A DNA stretch of 64,000 bases from Progne subis subis (GCA_022316685.1 JAKJHU010000039.1:3782001-3846000), one strand, 5' to 3'. Shown: positions 39,739 through 51,240, counted from the first letter of the stretch. Notes: generated from the letters alone by a model not told the origin. Made by a program: numbers and translations.

Positions 39739-41571
39739 CTTCATTGTCATAAATACTACTAAACACTAACATTATATTACTTTACTTGTGAACACGTAAC
39801 ACCCACATACTGCTGCAGAGCGGAGTTTTTATTGCAACCTGTAAAATGCCACTGAAATAGAGCACTGTTTAACTAGCCCTCTTCTTGCCCCATGTAAAAA
39901 TATGAACATGAAAAACCACACAAGCACATTTATATAATCCTTACCTCACTTCTCTGTTGCAAAGAATAAAGTTCTAATTTGTAGCTAAATTTCAAGAAAG
40001 CATTAGTTTAGGTCTGTTCTCCGACAATACCTGGAAAAAAAAGCTAAGCACTCTGGAGGAAAGCAGGATCCAAGCTTAAGAAATTAGTCAGAATTTTAAG
40101 CATTAAGCTTCATTTTTATTAAGCTGTGCTGATTCTTCTCCCACCTCCCTTCAAACATATCATCTCTTCTGTCACTTTTAAAGCTAGGAAATGAGACACC
40201 TCTGGACACCTCTCTTACAAATTATAACACTTAGGAAAATGAGGGAGAAGAAGGGAGAGGCACAAACAGATGCTATGATTCACTTGTTCATATAGTTTTA
40301 GCTACAGTATTTAAACATAAGTCAAAAAATTACTTTTTCAGTACTGTTCTCTACCAAAAAGCATTAGCCATGCTAACTATGGATGTTTCTGGATCACTTT
40401 TATCCTCTCCAGCTTCCCTGATGTTCACAACACCGCCTTCCAATATGCTCCAAACAACTAAGCGATCAAAGCATTACTCGATTTTAAATCTGTCCACTAG
40501 CTCTACATTACACCTACCACTTCAAGTTTGACCCTTGTTAATTCTAATTACTTCTTCCTATTACTTGTAACTGAAAGATTAAATGAGGATTTTATATAAG
40601 AATTCCTTCAACTGCTCCTTAATTGTCAGACTTGTATCAGTTTGTGATGTCTATCCGTTTGGCCCTAAGTCACTTAAAGCCCTGCTTCAAGAACATAAAG
40701 ACACCTGTCACCTAAAGTTAGACTGCATCATAATTGGGAATATTTGATGACTACTATCAATTGCTTTGTGGGTTTTTTAAAGCAAAGTGCAGGTTTACAA
40801 AATATAAGGAACAGTTAAGCTCTCTTCCCTCACCCAGCACTACAGACTTTTTTTTTTAACCTCTGGGCACTCCATGCTTCTCAAGAGGCAATGTTTACCT
40901 TGCCTACAATTATTTTTCATGTAGCCAGCTCCACACAACTGCAATTAAAGGAATTGAAATGACTGCTTTCCCATGTCCCTCTTTTCAGAACTGATGTCTC
41001 GGTTAAAAAGCGCATTCACAGTATGTGCCTGCTTGCCCTTGGCAGGCACAAAGTTGTTGGCAGTTTGAGGCAAGTCATTACATTTAACATGCACAAACAA
41101 AAAGAAACTTCAACAATGCAAGAATGGAAAACCTCAATTCAGTTGCTCAGGTATGTAAAGTACCAACTTATATTCTAAAAAATTATATTTAATGATGTCA
41201 ACGATCAGTAGATAATGAGTAACTTCTGCTAAAATAACAATGATGAGCACCCTTCGCAACATTTAATTACTGCTTATTATCACACCTTTGTTTTACAGGA
41301 GATGTGCTTTAAATTACCAACAAATTTGAAAGTCTTTACTGCATCAACACTACATACACAAGTGATTAAATCTAGAATACACAGTATATTATTGCATGTT
41401 CACACCCAATCCCAGAACTGTTGTTTCGAGACAGAATGATCTGTCCCTGTTCTTAACTGTTATCTAGCATATTAGTTAACCTTAAAAAATTTCCAGCTGA
41501 AAACAAAAGTACGATAGTACAAGATTAAAAAAAAAAGTCCTGATGATTTTAGCATATGATAAAAACCCTGT

Positions 41572-41589
41572 GAAGTTCTGCAGAACTTC
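41572..41589. repeat. 18-bp perfect palindrome
   Basis: GAAGTTCTGCAGAACTTC equals its own reverse complement. It resembles a dimeric binding site and contains GAA/TTC blocks, but their spacing does not fit the standard heat-shock element, and the core differs from a glucocorticoid response element. Confidence 0.95.
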
Positions 41590-41950
41590 TGGCTTTACCT
41601 AGATAGGGAGGTAATTGTATAATAAGGCAAGAATTAACTTAAGGCTCTCAAATTACTCCACAGTGCATCAGAGTTCAAACAGCAGAGTGGAAGCGTCTGT
41701 CTGGTAGTTCTCCAGACTACCACAACCACTCATGTCACTGTACAGGCAAGCACCAAAAACCCGCAGATCTTAGTTTCTTAAAAAGCCCTTTCCATTTGAA
41801 ACAGTTTTACAATGACATGTTTAAGACGACATTAGCATTTTCCTTTTGTTTATTCTAACAGAGGCATCCCAGCCAAGATTCTCCTAGCACCTCTGTATGG
41901 CAATGCAATCCAGTACCAGGTCTAGGAATTCGCAGAGCTATGTCAAGTAC

Positions 41951-41988
41951 GAGTCAGCGAGTACCCTGCTAGTGCAGGAGTCAGCGAG
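41951..41988 (+). repeat. 11-bp direct repeat, spacing 27
   Basis: GAGTCAGCGAG occurs at 41951 and again at 41978. Both copies keep a CpG, unusual in the CpG-poor surroundings. Confidence 0.85.
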
Positions 41989-42899
41989 GGGGAGGGAAGG
42001 CAAACACAACTAGAACTGACCTTCTGTCAATACTTCCCTCTTCAAAGACTGCAAAAGAAGGCAAAGAGACAAGGGAAAAAAAAGATCATCCAACGAAAGG
42101 ATAAACTATATTAACAGCTTTTACAGAAGTATCTCCTTTTCTCTTCACTTCTAAATGTTTTCTTCAGCAAAAGCTGTGGGGAAGCATCGTGTTTCACTCC
42201 TTCCAGCTGCTCTATGATCAATACAGTGCAGTCCATTCAACTATTTTATTCTGATTCATACAACAAGCTGTTAAATACATTTGGAAAGTAAATAATCAGC
42301 GCCAGTATCACATCATTCATGAAGGTATATTTATTTTCAAGGCATGAAAATGCTAAGCCATAACTTTCTTCTGCACAATTATGCAGTTCTTCAACATGGA
42401 CTGAAAGCATTAAATCCTATTTCAGCCCTTACAATTTGAAAGAAAAATACTCCTAGAAATCAACTGCATCCAGTAGAAGGAGGGAAGGCCCTCTAGTATT
42501 TATTTGTTGAGGTCTAATATTGTCTTCTATTTGATACATGCAAAAATATTCCAAAAATAGTATTAGACATTTTAGCTTTTAAAAACGAAAAAAAAAAAAA
42601 AAAATAGATTGGCAATTCAGAAAGTGAGGAGAGAAGCCTTGTCCTCAAAAACAAAAAGATCTTTAAACAGTTCAGAGATAAGAACTGTAATGACTTTTAT
42701 ATAGCACTAACACGTTTAAGCCTGCAGTCTGAGTATCATCACCCATTGTCTTTAATTTTTAAACAGGCAAAGTTATGTTACACTTCAGAAACGTAAAAAA
42801 GAGAGAAAGTCTGATCTTTGCCACAGTTTCTTCAGCAAAAGCAGATCTGTGCTGTGGCCCTGCCAAAAGGCAAACGTTCAAGGTGTGTATATTTCTGCA

Positions 42900-43020
42900 C
42901 AGAAAGAGGCGCGCACACAACCCACTGCCCGCTGCGCGCCGCAGATAAAGGAAAGGGCGCTCCCTCGCAGGTTCGCAACCTGAGAGCCACCAGCAGCGCT
43001 CTACCCTGCAAGAGACACGA
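42900..43020. promoter_or_regulatory. Short secondary CpG cluster
   Basis: Lines 42901-43020 hold 11 CpG dinucleotides in 120 bases at about 63% G+C, roughly the unsuppressed expectation; the flanks are CpG-poor. It lies about 6 kb inside the presumed minus-strand gene. It could be an alternative promoter, an enhancer or a conserved exon. The local open frames (138 codons plus, 92 codons minus) are probably by-products of G+C, and no domain is recognisable. No TATA box or clear splice donor was seen beside it. Confidence 0.45.
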
Positions 43021-43794
43021 AATGGGCTGGACACCAAAGGAAAAATGTTTCACCTCAGTTCAAACAAAAGAAAAAGCTTCCCAGGAGGGTGGGTTTGCTT
43101 TTCTGAAGATGTTTAAGCCGTACCTACAACGGCACTTCCAAGAGCAGCGCCCTTTGAGGAGCCCTCCAGGGAGGTTTAAGCCAGGAGTCCAACCTCCTCC
43201 CCACAGCTCACGGCTTTGTCCTGGCAAGCTTTAAGTCTCCAATGATGGACATTCACCAGTCACTCCGCGGTGGTCTGTTAAGTGCTTTGTCACCCTCAGA
43301 ATGATTTATTTTATTTTCTATAGGTTTTCTGGTGTGCATAAACTGGAATTCTTCTAGAGGAAACAAAGCTAAAAAAAAAAAAAAATCCCTGCCCAGGGGT
43401 TCACCAAATGTGACCCAGCCCTTAATGGTCACAGTTCCAAGCCAACAAACCACATCAGCGTTGGCAACATTCAATTCAGGAGACCAGATTAAGTTCTGTC
43501 TGAAGTAAAATTACTCAAATGCAGAAAGTTTTGATCTGGGAGACTTGATGCCCCCACCTTCAGCCAGAGACCCACATCTACTCTGCCAAATTATTTGCTA
43601 TAGCAAGACCGAGTGACAAAACCATGCATATAAACAGCAGTTTTGAAATCAAATGAAAGTACTCCTTTTGAAACAAAAACAAAGAAAATTAAAAAGCTAA
43701 AAACCAGGAAATAATCTCTCCCATAAACACCAATAATCACAGATCTGCATTAAATACTTCCAATGACAGCGTGAATTCATTTTAAGTGAGTAAG

Positions 43795-43832
43795 ACCTTA
43801 TAATAAAAACAGTACCTTATAAGAAAAACAGT
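43795..43832 (+). repeat. 19-bp tandem duplication
   Basis: ACCTTATAATAAAAACAGT is followed directly by ACCTTATAAGAAAAACAGT; the two differ at one base. A recent-looking slippage or duplication event. Confidence 0.92.
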
Positions 43833-46800
43833 GCAAAAATAAAATTGCAATCATTTGAAAAAGTTCCAAGAACAATGTAAAAATGCTCTTGAGGCTAAGC
43901 TGTGGTGCTCAGTTACTGGTTGGGGTCAAACCACGACAGCAACCTTTGGTCAACTATATAAAAGCACATATTAAAAGTGTCTGTAAGTCCTTAGAGAGAG
44001 CTGTCTGTATGACCACCAACAAGAAAACCCAAGATATGTATCAAAGTTACTGATGTGAATTAGCGCACAAAGTTCTGCCACCACAGCAATCGTTTTACAG
44101 ATATTATCTGCCACTCTTAAAAAAAGTTCTGTATTAATCCTATTTCACATCACATCAGCATGCAATAAGCCTGTCATTATTTATCCAAAAGTCAAAAGAC
44201 AATTGATTTAGCTGATGGTGCTGTAAAAGGTATCATGACTCGAGAAACTCGGAGAACAGAGCCATGCTACGAAAGCAGCCCTTGGCACCTCCTGGAACCC
44301 CACCCATCCACTCCAGAGAAGGCAGCAAGGCAGCCTGCTGAGCAAAGGAAGATGCTTGGCAATTTCCCCCACCCAGAAAAGTAAACCTTAAAATCCATAA
44401 AATAATCCAGCCAAGTATATTAAACATAACTAAGCCTCACTCCTGCAGGCAGACCCAAAAGGCAACTTTTTTCCAAGTTATGCTCAACTTCTGACCCATA
44501 CCTCCTGGAAGTCTGGAAGAATTGTTTCCGGATGATTTTGGCTACCTGAGTTTTTTAATCCACTATAACATCCCCAGTTGGGAAAAACATTATGTATTTT
44601 GGGGTTAACTGAGGAAGCCTTCACAAAATTACAAGTCCGTGTTAAAGCACAAGTTCGAAGACAACACATCTCACAGCTGCAGAAATAAAGTAACAACCAG
44701 TGTCCCTGAGGTTTATGTGAGTATTTTGAGGTACAAATCCTGTTACCTCAAGAGGTAAATAAAAACACAAAATTTAAACACCCCCAAAGGCATTTGAGCA
44801 TTGAAGGCAAACCAGATGGATTAATGAAGAACAATTCAACTTTAAACCAACTATATGATACATGTCAGTCGCTTCTCTAAGTTTTGAAAATTTATAAACT
44901 AAAACTTGGTCTTCAAAAATCATTTCACTAATCTCTACAATCCATCTGAAGAAAGCATTCTTCCCATTCTACAGAGCCTAAGACCAAAAGTAAATGAGTA
45001 TTAAAAACATCAACAAAAAATTCCAAGTGCCTCTCAGGCCTAGGCATGAACCACTCGTCCCAGTAACAACTCTCCCTTCTCTATGATACACTTACAGAAA
45101 AGCTGTTCTACACAGCCACGCATTTTTCAGGAACTCGATCTCTCTTGAAAAGAGACGTGCATCCACTATGCAGGGAACAAGAGCCAGGAGTACTGCACTG
45201 CAGCAGGATCCAGCAGGAGCTGAAGCAGTAGGAAGACAGCTTTGCAGGACTTCACGCCACTCACAGACTCAGACCCCCAAAAGAACCCTGAGTACTTGGT
45301 CAGCAATCCTACAATTCAACAGCTATCAAGATTATGAAGAGAGTTCTGTCTCTGCATTCAAAGGAAGTGCTCTTTAAAACATGCTTCCAAAAAGAAAACA
45401 AAGACTTGTAAATGCTTAGCCTCACTTAACATAAAAGACATGTGGCAGACTGTAAATCAACTCACTCAGTAAACTGGTGCCACAGAATTCAATATTAAAG
45501 AGACTGAGACAATGACATAATTTAGCTTTACATATGCAAAAAAGACATCTAAAACCATTTTATCTGCTGATTCATATTCAAAAATACAGTTAAGACAACC
45601 AAACAGTTCTAGACTCTGCAACTCCTAACGGGTTTCTCAAAGTTCAGAGTGCAAATCTACTACCAAAGCTGACACCAAAACAGCTACAGACTGTGTCTGT
45701 CTTGTGCTGCCAGCTGCATAAGAATTAAAAATCAAAAATTACTGTTATTCAACCTCACCAATGACCATAACCTGTAGGTTTACAATCAAGCCTTAGTTCA
45801 CCATTGCTGGTAAGCCTGCACCCTCAAAAAACATTAACTGCCTTTAATTAGAGAATACCTTAAGTCTCATAGAGCCATCAAACCCCACTCTATCAATCTC
45901 CAGCTTGAGAGTCCTCATTTAAACATTATACCAAACTCTTGTGAAATATAAAGCTTAAGACTATTTAAAAGCTGCAATTTAGAGAGAAATACTTGAAATC
46001 AAGTCACTGAAGTCAAATCTCCCTGGAAACATAAAATACAGAACAACGCAACTTTTGTTCACTCACAGAAAGATACTGAACATATGATTAATTTTACGTG
46101 CCAAATGAACAAATCCCTCACCTAGCAGTTCTAAAAATTACATATTTACACTGATAAAAGAAATAACTGCACTTGCTGTATTCATGTCGTAACTTATTAA
46201 CAAATGGCTTTTGAATAAATGAATAAAATAGAAATCTAAAATAGAGATAAAGAAGTAAACAGAGCAAAGATACAAAAAAATTAAGATCATTAAATCATGT
46301 CTTATTGACTTCTTAAATAATTAAATTAAAGAGCTGGGGAGAAATAAAAGGAATCTGCCTGAAGCCAAGAAAGCCAAGGAAACAACAGATCAAATCTGTT
46401 TGCCAAACAGACAACACTTAAGGTCAATGAGAATAAATTTCAGCCTCTGAAAACATCATCATCAAGGAAACCAACTTGTGTGATTGAAATTTTGATGAAG
46501 GTAGAAGCTCTGCTTCTTTACCCCAGTAGGGCATCCAGGATTTCTAACCAGTAGCTGTAAGAACTCAATAGCTTGCAGCAAACCCCTTCCTGAAGGGATT
46601 AAACTACTGATATGGAGAAAACTGTTCCTTTTTCTTCTCTACAATAGACATGCTACAGGACAAAAAGACGGGAATAGAAAAGAAATTCAACTGGGCCTCA
46701 ACCCATTCTCTTACTAGCCTACCTCACATTTTCCCAATGTACTTCTAAAATTATCCTCATGACCTTACTGAAATTCAAAATAATCAGCTGGAACATTTTA

Positions 46801-48898
46801 CATTCTGACTGATTATATTTTAAGTTTCATTCTCCTATCTTAGAAATAAAAAATGCCTCCATAGTAGCAAAATTAATAGTCCTGAAACAGACATTTTAAA
46901 GGATATATTTGAGACATATTTATAAAATTGAGAACACAGTAAGAGTTACACAAGATCAAAATGCTCCCAAATGCTTATAAGCATGATGGGAAAAAAAAAT
47001 AACTCCTTGAAAAGCTGCAAAAGGGTAAAGAGGCCGCATTTGGACACAGTTTTTAAAAGAACAGCTATCCAAAAGTTAATCCCAAACCTTAAAATAACAT
47101 TTCAGGTAAACGTGAGAGGGGGGGAAAAAAAACCCTCTTCGAGCACAGAACCAATGATGCATGACTGAAATTACAATAATACCTTTTATTATCGAAAAAA
47201 CAGATGATGAAGTGCATGTCCCCATATTAAGTCTTCACTCCTAGCTGCAGCTCCACCCTTTCACAGGTCTGTGTCAGTGCCTGCCTCTACACCTGCTAGA
47301 CTTTTTCATCAAGCAAATTTCTGCAGCCCTACAACAGTCAGAGCTGACATCCCATTTTGCTTCTGACTTCATGATCTAAGAGATTTTATGAACCACAACT
47401 GAGAGCTAAGTACGCCTATCCCAAATACCAATGATGAAACTAAGCATTTTATTAGCATCACTAATACCTTCTTAATGCAATGTTGAGCAACTAAGTGCAC
47501 ATCCTTTAATCAACTGGCCATAAATAAACACTTAAAATGGCAAAAAAAAAAAAAAAATCTTCTGTCCCCAGCTTCCTATCACCAAAATGAGACATAGTAT
47601 GCACACAAAACATTCAATCATGAAAATTCTCTTTTTAGCTTTACCTAAATAGAACCTATGGGGTTGTTTTTTTGAAACCAAGAAAAAATGACTGTCAAGT
47701 TCCCACACTGTTTCTACATTAGTAATTGGTACAGCATCTGATGGCCTAAGGCATAAAAGCCTTGACACTGAACTGCAACTTAAGAGATCCCTACGATTAC
47801 AATTGCCACAAACTTTTAGCTTAATACTTTCACATGTCTCTCCCACCGCTTCAGCCGAAGGGGAATGGAGTCTAGCCCAGCAATACGTTCCAAATAAATA
47901 ACAACCAAACTCTCCACCTGAGAGAACACAAATACTTGATACCCAGTTGCAGCAAAAACTCTTTTCCCTTTTACAAAACTGGTTTATGCCTTAATTTAAA
48001 GGAAACGAGTGCTTTATTTCCATAGTTAGAAAAAGAAATAAAAACGATCAATCCAAATCCCATCATGAAAGGGTTGCTTTCTAAAGAAAACACCAATCTT
48101 GGTTCATCCACACTGATCTGGAACCGAATGAAATCCGACACCCCTACTCTGAAGACAGATTTGCATTGTATTATCAACTAGGGCTCCGTGCTCACAGATG
48201 CACTTCATTCAGCATGCAGTAACGGGTTCATTAAAGCAGCATCGCTCAAAATTTTTAAAACGATTTTGCAGGCAAAATTTTTAAACACGATTTGATAAGT
48301 AGTATTATCAAAAAAATGCCACTGTTTTATTCTACGGGTTAAAACGTGCCTCCTCAATCTAAAACATACAGATGTTGTGGCCAAGGTTATACAAGGAGAT
48401 CTTCATTAAGTTGAGCAATTCCCATCTTGTGTCGCTCCTTTACCACACATGAACGAGTGCATTCCTCATTACATGAACTGAAGCTGCATCACAGCTATCC
48501 AGTACAAATAATACAGTTATTTTTAAATATAGCACGAGAACCTTAACATCCGGACTTCACGCAATAAAAAACCGGGGAAGAGCAAACAAACTCGCCTTAG
48601 GAAGGTAATCGCCTTCTCATCTACCTCCCCTTGCTTCTCCACCTCCTCCTTCCCCTTAAGATTCAGTTTAAGGCATTCCCTGCTTTCCCACTTTTCCAGG
48701 CTCCCAGTGAAGAAATCAACCATCCGCAAACATTTTGTTCCTCCACCCCGCCTCCTCGTGAGCAGAGCATTCAGAACATCCCCACCGGCACTGCCCCCAA
48801 ATCACCTAATTGTTATCATTACTGCGGTCTCAGCACCGGCTCGGAACAAAACCAGTCCGACTACACCCTCGCTGGCTATAAAAAGTAAAGAAGGAAGA

Positions 48899-48921
48899 GG
48901 GGGGGGAAAAAAAAAAAAAAA
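48899..48921 (+). repeat. G8-A15 homopolymer pair
   Basis: Eight G followed by fifteen A, just outside the CpG island. On the minus strand it is a T15-C8 tract starting about 17 bases after the candidate exon-2 splice donor. Confidence 0.93.
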
Positions 48922-48938
48922 GCTTAAGTGCAACTTAC

Positions 48939-49160
48939 GGAGGCGAGCAAGAGACAAGTTATCTAGCGAGCCGTGGAGGCGAGCGGCGTGTGCCGCACCG
49001 GGCCGCGGGGGAGCGCGTCCCCCGCCGCAGGGCGCCCTCGGCGCGGCCGCCTCCGCACGGACGGGCAGCGCGGGAGCCGCCGCCGCGGAGCGCCGCGGGC
49101 CGGGCCGCCGCCGCTCACCGCCGCCTCCGGCCGCGCCGCTCCCGCTCGGGGCCGCCTTTC
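48939..49160 (-). other. Candidate 5' exon 2 (no ATG)
   Basis: On the minus strand GTCTTTTTTTCTCCGCAG, a strong acceptor, ends at 49161, and the strong donor GTAAGTTG begins at 48938 after GCCTCC. The 222 bases between contain no ATG in any frame, so if this is a spliced exon it is 5' UTR unless entered in frame from a coding exon upstream. One frame is open throughout and ends HGSLDNLSLARLR before the donor. An internal donor-like GTGAGC at 49113-49118 could give a shorter form. The exon may also be a first exon, with transcription starting within the island. Confidence 0.5.
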
Positions 49161-49563
49161 CTGCGGAGAAAAAAAGACACAAATCCGGAACCCTAGCACC
49201 CGGCACGGCTCGCTGCAGGGGGACCCGCGCCCGACCCGCCCCGGGGCTGCCGGCACGGCGGGCTCCCACCGCCCCGGGGGCGCTCGGGGCGGGCGCCCCC
49301 CGCCCGGCTCCGGGCGCTGCGGCGGGAGGCAGCTCAGAAGGCCACTTTCGCCCGGACCCCGCTGCCCTCGCCCCCGCTAGCCCCCGTCGGGCCGGGGGGG
49401 CCGCGCAGTCCCGGGGCTGGGGGCCGCTACCCTTCCCCCGCACGCACGCCCGCCCGCCCACCCGCACGCCCCTTCGGCCAGCGGCACGGCGGCTCCCCAC
49501 GGCAGGAAGGAGGGGGCGCGGCGCGCAGCCCGCCCCGGCTCGGCGCTCCCGCTCGCAACTCAC

Positions 49564-49705
49564 CCAACAAAGTTGCTGCGGCGGCTGCCGGCGGCTCGGC
49601 TCCGCTCCGCTCGCTGGGCTGGGCTGGGCTGGGCTGGGCTGAGCGCGGCGCTCCCCGCCCGCGCAGCCCGGGATGAGCTCACCCCGCGCCCGCCCCGCCG
49701 CGCTC
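49564..49705 (-). other. Candidate non-coding exon 1
   Basis: Minus-strand sequence ends CAACTTTGTTGG at 49564 and is followed by the good donor GTGAGTTG. The upper bound is an estimate: a start a few tens of bases inside the TCTCGCGAGA element is assumed. There is no ATG between that element and the donor, so the exon would be 5' UTR. It would join exon 2 across a 403-base intron. A second donor-like GTGAGC lies at 49677-49682. The exon includes five GGGCT units on the opposite strand. Confidence 0.5.
49616..49640 (+). repeat. (GGGCT)5 tandem repeat
   Basis: Five exact GGGCT units. On the minus strand they read AGCCC and fall within the candidate 5' UTR. A copy-number change would alter leader length. 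Confidence 0.95.
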
Positions 49706-49718
49706 CGCCCGCCGCCGC

Positions 49719-49728
49719 TCTCGCGAGA
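49719..49728. promoter_or_regulatory. TCTCGCGAGA core-promoter element
   Basis: An exact palindromic TCTCGCGAGA. This motif is known from CpG-island promoters without TATA, where it is bound by BANP when unmethylated and lies close to the start site. It sits about 155 bases upstream of the candidate exon-1 donor on the minus strand, a natural place for a start. Being palindromic it gives no direction by itself. Confidence 0.8.
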
Positions 49729-49763
49729 GGGGCCGCCCCGCAGCCCGCCCGCGCTCCGGCGGC

Positions 49764-49777
49764 GTTCCCATGGCAAC
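49764..49777 (-). promoter_or_regulatory. RFX X-box-like site
   Basis: On the minus strand GTTGCCATGGGAAC, one base from the perfect palindromic X-box GTTGCCATGGCAAC bound by RFX factors. It lies about 35 bases upstream of the TCTCGCGAGA element in the minus direction. X-boxes close to the start are common in genes for cilia, but RFX also acts elsewhere. The CCATGG in its centre offers an ATG on both strands; the short frames that follow (about 20-30 codons) look spurious. Confidence 0.5.
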
Positions 49778-51034
49778 AGCCAAGCGCCGGGCCCTGCGGG
49801 CGGCGCAGGACCGCGCCGAGCTCCCCGCGCCTTGATTGACTTCTTAGCGTTTTGATATTTACATCGCTCTCCAGCCTCCTCGAGACCTGCAGGGAGAAGG
49901 CCACTGTAGTTGCTGACACAAAGTCAGAACCTACCGGTACCATACGAATAGTATATTCTGAGCTCTTTTGCTGCCTTAGATTCTCCCTTAGATATCCATC
50001 ACAGACAACAAATTAAAGATGTGGGAAGACACATCAGAAAAAATAGCGTATGTCACCATCAGCCCTTGCTCTGCAGGAACATCGCTCTGTTTTCAAATGT
50101 CCAGAATTTTGAAAACAAGCTGTGGGTAACACATTCTGGATAGTCTGCTAGTGGTTGTTACCGTCCTTGGCTTGGCAGAACGCTAACAATCTCAGTTCAA
50201 CCACTTTAAGTGAAGCTTCTCTGAAATTAGGACACTGTGATTTGGACTGGCGACGTTCCAGCAGCGTGCAGCATGGTGATAGCTAGAGCAACCGAGCTGT
50301 GGTGAGCAGCTGCTCTGCCGCAGAGATGCTCGCTTCACACCCCATTCACTTTCCAGGAATGTCCGGACAGCAAAGACCAACAAAACTTACATACGGATCT
50401 ATGATACCTTGTGAAGACGTTCCCAATGGATCTTCTGATCCATTGTACTGATGTTTAAATATCACTTTGTTTGGTACTGTAAAAATACCTGGATTTCCAG
50501 AGAGCAATCACTCTTTTACAGGTTCCTAACTTGAAGTCGTGACTCCTGCAGGTGTTATGGAGTCCGAAAAAACAGTCATGATCTCATTTTCCTGAGAAGA
50601 AGAAGAAATATTATGGATGGACAAAGAGCTGATCCCAGTGCTGCTCTGGCATGGAACAAAACAAGCTGGGGGAAAAAAAAGGAACATTTTCAGTATTTAA
50701 ATATGTTTATCTTATATTACCCATCTGAAGTGATTTTTTACTTTAAAAAAATGTGGAGCTTTTTGGTTTTTACTTAAATGAAAACTTTTTTATTGGTAGC
50801 TGGAGCCCCAGTCCTATTAAGGGAAGTCCAAAGAGGCTTACAGGCCGCAGGTTCATACACACAACAGCACTGGATGTGACTGCAGCATTAGGAACTGTGG
50901 TGTGCAATTACTGAATTTGCCTCCATCAGAGGAATTTAGATAGTGAAGCTCTGGCTTGCAAGCTCTTAAATGAGGTTAATGAGGCTAGCACATTCTCAAA
51001 CGGTTCGTATGATCTTCCTTCGCACACTGCTGCT

Positions 51035-51240
51035 GTGTCAGATCCTCAGATGAGGAAGACATTCCGATGGGGCACGCAGGGAGGGAGAGGCTCTGACACG
51101 GAGCACACAGCCTTGCCCGCGGTGCCGCCAGGAGCCGGCTCTGCTCCTGGGCCCCTGCAGCTTCTCCCGGGATCCCAGGCCCGAGAGGTTGGGATCTGCT
51201 GCTGCAGGGGTCCCGTGTGAGGGCTGCTGGTGGGAGATGC
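51035..51240. promoter_or_regulatory. GC-rich patch upstream of the promoter
   Basis: About 200 bases with raised G+C and roughly eleven CpGs, 1.2-1.4 kb from the CpG island. It may be an island shore, an upstream regulatory element or an exon. Overlapping frames of 61-76 codons on both strands have no recognisable domain. Confidence 0.35.

Larger units (their letters stand above)
1..48938 (-). other. Presumed body (mainly intron) of a minus-strand gene
   Basis: No recognisable protein domain was found here. What is visible is a strong strand bias: nine 60-base lines starting at 5041, 10021, 15001, 20041, 25021, 30001, 35041, 40021 and 45001 sum to A 204, T 121, C 134, G 81 on the plus strand. 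The minus strand is therefore T- and G-rich, the usual mark of germline transcription of that strand in vertebrates. The bias disappears beyond the CpG island at 49 kb, which places the start of transcription there. It still holds near base 300-420, so the gene probably runs off the left edge. Coding exons may lie within this stretch, but apart from low-confidence candidates given elsewhere I could not fix any. Outside the listed repeats the sequence looks like ordinary unique intron. Confidence 0.6.
48930..49850. promoter_or_regulatory. CpG island promoter
   Basis: About 900 bases of very high G+C with dense CpG, in contrast to the AT-rich, CpG-poor DNA on both sides. It has many CCGCCC/GGGCGG (SP-type) boxes, a CCGGAA ETS-type core at 49185, the TCTCGCGAGA element at 49719 and an RFX-like site at 49764. 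No TATA box lies at a useful position for the minus strand. The plus-strand A and C excess exists only to the left of the island, and good minus-strand splice signals lie inside it, so the main direction of transcription is minus. Frames of over 300 codons on both strands here reflect lack of stops in GC-rich DNA and are not called as genes. Confidence 0.95.

Noticed and set aside
48877..48884. TATAAAAA on the plus strand next to the CpG island
   Set aside because: It would drive plus-strand transcription into the island, against the skew and splice evidence. AT-rich flanks make such strings common.
48707..49776. Open frames of 311 codons (plus) and 324 codons (minus) across the CpG island
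   Set aside because: Both strands and several frames are open at once because GC-rich DNA lacks stops. The products are low-complexity A/G/P/R strings, and the minus frame begins at a TTG and crosses strong splice signals.
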